From assembly GCA_044222195.1 (NCBI GenBank), contig JBGANS010000013.1:75025-139024 (forward strand): 64,000 nt of DNA, in the 5' to 3' direction. Shown here one piece after another: positions 61,319 through 64,000 of this stretch. A model generated the notes under the pieces. That model did not search any database, had not been told where the DNA came from, and saw nothing but the letters and a program-made list of their open reading frames with translations. This stretch comes from JAHBXE01 sp044222195 (GTDB lineage: Bacteria > Planctomycetota > Phycisphaerae > Phycisphaerales > UBA1924). Made by a program: the position numbers and the translations under genes. How positions within the stretch are numbered: the first letter of the stretch is position 1; each line of letters begins with the position of its first letter.

Positions 61319-63418
61319 CTACCGAACACTCACCAGTTGCCCCGCCTTCAGCACCGGGTCCGGCCCATCCGGGCACCGCAGCTCCGCCGTCTTGACCGTC
61401 TGCGCCACCGTTGCCCGTCCGTTGGCACTCTCGCTGATGATCACATCCTCCGCCCCGTCCGGCACACCCCCCGCCGCCACCAGCAATCGCCGCAACGTCA
61501 GTCCCTCAGGGGCCGCATACACGCCCGGCCGGTTCACCAGCCCGGACAGGTACACCGTCGAATCAGCCGGCACGGCCGTCCCCCGCTTCTCGAGTTCTTG
61601 TGCGAGCTGCGCTCGCGTCGCCGCGAGGCGGGACTCCAGTTGTGTGCAATCAGGACGATTCTCCCCGGCCTGGCCTCTCATCGCCGACAGCTCACCTTCG
61701 AGCATCGACACTTGCGCTTCGAGCTGCCTCACCACCGAATCGTCGGACCGAACGCGCGTGCCCGCAGAGAGCGCCTTCGCCCTCAGCTCGCTGATCTCGT
61801 TCCGGCACGCCGCCTCCTGATCCTTGAGCCGCTTGATAGCGCTCTGAAGCTCGTCCCGCTGCGCCTGAGTGACGTCCGGCGCCGCAAGCGACGCCTCCGC
61901 GACCGCCCGATCGTCCTCAAACTTCTTGAGCATCTGCAGCCGTTCATCGAGCGTGCCGAGCATCGCCGATCGCTTCTGGGCCTTCGCTTCGGCGCTCTCA
62001 ACGTCGATGTTGCCCAGCGCCGCCAGCACCATCACATGCTGCTCGGCCGTCAGCCGCCCGAGCACGCAGTTGGAACGGGTATCAACGGTGAACTTCGAGA
62101 AGTCGATCGCCTTGATCGCCATGTTGCGCTGCAGCAACCGCAGCGCATCTTCCGCACCCACGTGCTGGATCACGTACCGGTGAACATCCATCCCGTCCGC
62201 CGCGCCTTGCCGGCGGTCCTGCTGCCCCGGCAACTGGTCGAGCATCCACTTGATCTGCTTGTGGAATCGCTCGGGTGCGTCGACGAACATCCGGTCCCCA
62301 ACCACGGTCATCTTGGCCAGGTCCCCTCCGTTGTCGCGCCAGCCATCGGGGTAGACAAACTCCGACACGAGCTTGACCACCTCATCCACGATCTTGGCCC
62401 GCTCCTCGCCGTACTTCTCCTGGCGGGCCGCGATGATCGACTCCAGGTCATAGATCACCAGCTTGAGCTCTCGCTTGTCGAAGTGGTTCCGAAGGCCCAC
62501 CTCGAGCACGCCGTTGGCCGCCCGCCAGTCGATCGGCGCATCGCCGACCACGCCCGTCGCCTCGTTGAGCGCCCGCAGGATCACGTCCGCCCCCACCTGT
62601 TTCGCGTGCAGCGTGATGGGCGTCTTGGGCTCCAGGCCCGCCTGCTTGAGCTGGCCCCAGTTCACCTGCACCGGCATTTTCGCAAACTTCTCCACCGCCT
62701 CGAGCACCTCCGACGCCGGCGTCTGCACGAACTTCACATCCGCCTTGAACTCCAGCCCCGACTCCGGTGACGCGACGAAGGTCACGCCCCGAGCCGCCAG
62801 CAAACGGCTCAACACCGGTACGTCCGCATTCTCGGGCTGCCTCGCTCCCGCCCGCGCCAAGACCTCGTACGCCAGCGCCGGCTGCCCATCCCCCTGCGCC
62901 TGCGTCAGAGTCTGCACCAGCAGATTCTTGACCGCCTCGTTCTCCGCTCGCGCCCTGGCGAGCTCGGCCCCCGGCTGACGACCCCAGATCGTTGAAAAGC
63001 CCAGCGCCACAATCGCGCCCGCCGCCGCAAACATCGTTCCATACATCGCGAGTCTCCTTCGTGGTTCGTTCTGGAGCGCGCGGTACTTCCCCGCCAGCTC
63101 GGCGGCCTCGCCAAGCTCCGCGATCGCCCTCTTGGTCGATTCCGCTTCGTTCAAGCCGCCCACCATCAGGTCCCGCACACGATCCCTCAGGTGCGTCTCC
63201 AGCTCCTCCCGGATCGACTCCGCCTGCCGCCGCGGCAGCATCGTCGCAAGGACCCCGAGCCAGCCCCCGATCGATGGCCCCGCCTCCGGGCCCGGCGCGG
63301 CGCTCGCCGTTGCCGCGCCGGTCCCGGCAGGCATGGTCACTTCGGTTGCGTTCGGACCCGCCGGTTGCGGCACGCCCCGCTCAGGCCCGCCCGCATCATG
63401 TCTCAACCTCAAGCTCAT
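61319..63418 (-). CDS. Permease-prefix and SLBB-type membrane protein with long coiled coil
   Basis: 699 residues. The N-terminus (about 50-125) matches the permease-prefix domain with MLPRRQAESIREELETHLRDRVRDLM and its AIAELGEAAELAGKYRAL segment. A membrane helix (about 125-145) follows, then an STN/secretin-like region (VTFVASPESGLEFKADVKFVQTPASEVLEAVEKFAKMPVQVNWGQL) and a coiled coil (about 500-620). The C-terminal 70 residues are an SLBB-like domain (VYLSGLVNRPGVYAAPEGLTLRRLLVAAGG). It is coupled to PadR upstream (ATGA). It may be part of an envelope or export complex. Confidence 0.75.
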   Translation of the reverse strand: MSLRLRHDAGGPERGVPQPAGPNATEVTMPAGTGAATASAAPGPEAGPSIGGWLGVLATMLPRRQAESIREELETHLRDRVRDLMVGGLNEAESTKRAIAELGEAAELAGKYRALQNEPRRRLAMYGTMFAAAGAIVALGFSTIWGRQPGAELARARAENEAVKNLLVQTLTQAQGDGQPALAYEVLARAGARQPENADVPVLSRLLAARGVTFVASPESGLEFKADVKFVQTPASEVLEAVEKFAKMPVQVNWGQLKQAGLEPKTPITLHAKQVGADVILRALNEATGVVGDAPIDWRAANGVLEVGLRNHFDKRELKLVIYDLESIIAARQEKYGEERAKIVDEVVKLVSEFVYPDGWRDNGGDLAKMTVVGDRMFVDAPERFHKQIKWMLDQLPGQQDRRQGAADGMDVHRYVIQHVGAEDALRLLQRNMAIKAIDFSKFTVDTRSNCVLGRLTAEQHVMVLAALGNIDVESAEAKAQKRSAMLGTLDERLQMLKKFEDDRAVAEASLAAPDVTQAQRDELQSAIKRLKDQEAACRNEISELRAKALSAGTRVRSDDSVVRQLEAQVSMLEGELSAMRGQAGENRPDCTQLESRLAATRAQLAQELEKRGTAVPADSTVYLSGLVNRPGVYAAPEGLTLRRLLVAAGGVPDGAEDVIISESANGRATVAQTVKTAELRCPDGPDPVLKAGQLVSVR

Positions 63419-63789
63419 TCAGCGCCCTCCTTCGCCCGCGGCGATGGAGCAATGAACGCCGCGATCATCGACAGGTAGTCCCGATGCGCCTGCACCCGCT
63501 GCTCAAGCCGCTTCCGCCCCTTCGCGCTCAGCCGGTACCACTTCCGCCGCCGCCCGCCCTCCTCATCCTCGTTCCGCTCCGACCGCACCGTCTCCCACGA
63601 GCTCGCGATATACCCCTGCTTCTCCAACTTGGCGAGCAGCGGATACAGCACCCCCGGCGTCAGCCGAACCTCCCCACCCGACCGCGCCGCAACGCTCTTG
63701 GTGATTGCGTACCCGTACGCCGCCTCATCCGCCAGCACCGACAGGATGATCAGCTCGCCATCGTCCGACCTGAGTTCACCAGACGCCAT
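63415..63789 (-). CDS. PadR-family transcriptional regulator
   Basis: 124 residues from ATG 63789, with AGGAGGG 6 nt upstream. A winged-helix PadR domain: ELIILSVLADEAAYGYAITKSVAARSGGEVRLTPGVLYPLLAKLEKQGYIASSWE, followed by a short dimerisation tail (KRLEQRVQAHRDYLSMIAAFI). It regulates itself and the coupled gene downstream (4-nt overlap). The pair of PadR and a permease-prefix protein recurs in planctomycetes and other phyla. Confidence 0.9.
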   Translation of the reverse strand: MASGELRSDDGELIILSVLADEAAYGYAITKSVAARSGGEVRLTPGVLYPLLAKLEKQGYIASSWETVRSERNEDEEGGRRRKWYRLSAKGRKRLEQRVQAHRDYLSMIAAFIAPSPRAKEGAE

Positions 63790-63813
63790 GAAGCCCTCCT
63801 GGATTCCATTCGC

Positions 63814-63845
63814 GATATCCAATATATCGGTTCCAGATATATCTG
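63814..63845. promoter_or_regulatory. PadR operator
   Basis: The perfect 12-bp palindrome CAGATATATCTG (63834-63845) lies inside the promoter spacer, with CCAATATATCGG-like and GATATC half-sites (63814-63830) beside it. The ATAT-rich dyad is typical of PadR boxes, pointing to autorepression. Confidence 0.65.
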
Positions 63846-63849
63846 TCAA
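63821..63849 (-). promoter_or_regulatory. Consensus sigma70 promoter of the padR operon
   Basis: Minus-strand TTGACA (63849-63844), 17-nt spacer, TATATT (63826-63821), 31 nt before the PadR start. A near-perfect consensus. Confidence 0.8.
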
Positions 63850-63933
63850 GAGCCTCGCCCGGAAGTATGTACTTGGCGAAAACGGCCGCTGGGGTGGCCT
63901 AAAATGACCCCAATATGGACGATCCACCTCGCC

Positions 63934-63954
63934 CCCAAATGCGGGACATTTGGG
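63934..63954. other. Perfect hairpin near the right edge
   Basis: CCCAAATG (63934-63941) pairs with CATTTGGG (63947-63954) around a CGGGA loop. There is no clear T run in either direction, so a terminator is not proven. A regulatory or structural element is possible. Confidence 0.4.
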
Positions 63955-64000
63955 CTTACGAACGGGTTGTTTGGAAACGTTCGTGGCAAATCTTCTGGCA

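Noticed and set aside
60923..62770. 615-codon plus-strand open frame
   Set aside because: Antisense to nrdR and the SLBB gene; no recognisable domain and Arg/His-rich composition.

Overview
The window is high-GC bacterial chromosome. The gene content (a lone F1 beta subunit, FolE2, DUF2924 next to a large serine recombinase, a HARE-HTH protein, permease-prefix/PadR pairs, and a PBP2-RodA pair) fits a planctomycete, most likely of the Phycisphaerae type. This is inferred from gene families, not from a marker tree.

Region 1 (1-20.6 kb) is an accessory island. After a diheme cytochrome c, a tyrosine phenol-lyase and a DUF2061 protein come two conflict-type systems. (a) A prokaryotic ubiquitin-like operon on the minus strand encodes a multi-ubiquitin-like protein, an E2-like protein, a JAB-E1 fusion and a DUF2188 protein. 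It is transcribed from a strong sigma70 promoter, divergently from an XRE regulator and an ImmA/IrrE-type metallopeptidase; next to these is an unrecognised gene with nuclease-like features. (b) A tightly coupled five-gene minus-strand operon at 9.56-16.77 kb encodes a SIS-HAD fusion, a phosphoribosyltransferase-like protein, an ORC/CDC6-like ATPase, an unknown alpha/beta protein and a PfkB kinase carrying a CPxC zinc-knuckle-like insertion. Every junction is a 1-4 nt stop/start overlap. This set looks like a sugar- or nucleotide-metabolising system under ATPase control and is the best candidate here for an undescribed system. The island ends with a HARE-HTH gene, DUF2924, a large serine recombinase and tRNA-Ser(GGA).

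Region 2 (20.6-43.1 kb) is core-like: a degenerate PAP2 protein, a GT-C glycosyltransferase, TruB, membrane proteins, FolE2, an S41 protease, AtpD with its own terminator, an ECF sigma factor with a DUF4349 partner, two GNATs, a LysR regulator, a GH29 alpha-L-fucosidase, PBP2, RodA and RsmG.

Region 3 (43.1-56.6 kb) is a surface-polysaccharide or nucleotide-sugar cluster: a glucose-1-phosphate cytidylyltransferase, an epimerase/dehydratase, three C-methyltransferase-type proteins, GT4 and GT2 glycosyltransferases, a PIG-L deacetylase, an FkbM methyltransferase and a large concanavalin-like protein. It would plausibly make and attach CDP-activated branched or deoxy sugars.

Region 4 (56.6-64 kb) holds LhgO (preceded by three 33-bp palindromic tandem repeats), a SIMPL protein, a CoA-transferase A subunit without its B subunit, NrdR, and a PadR-controlled permease-prefix/SLBB membrane protein whose promoter and palindromic operator can be read directly.

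Functions are assigned by motif recognition only; no database search was run.
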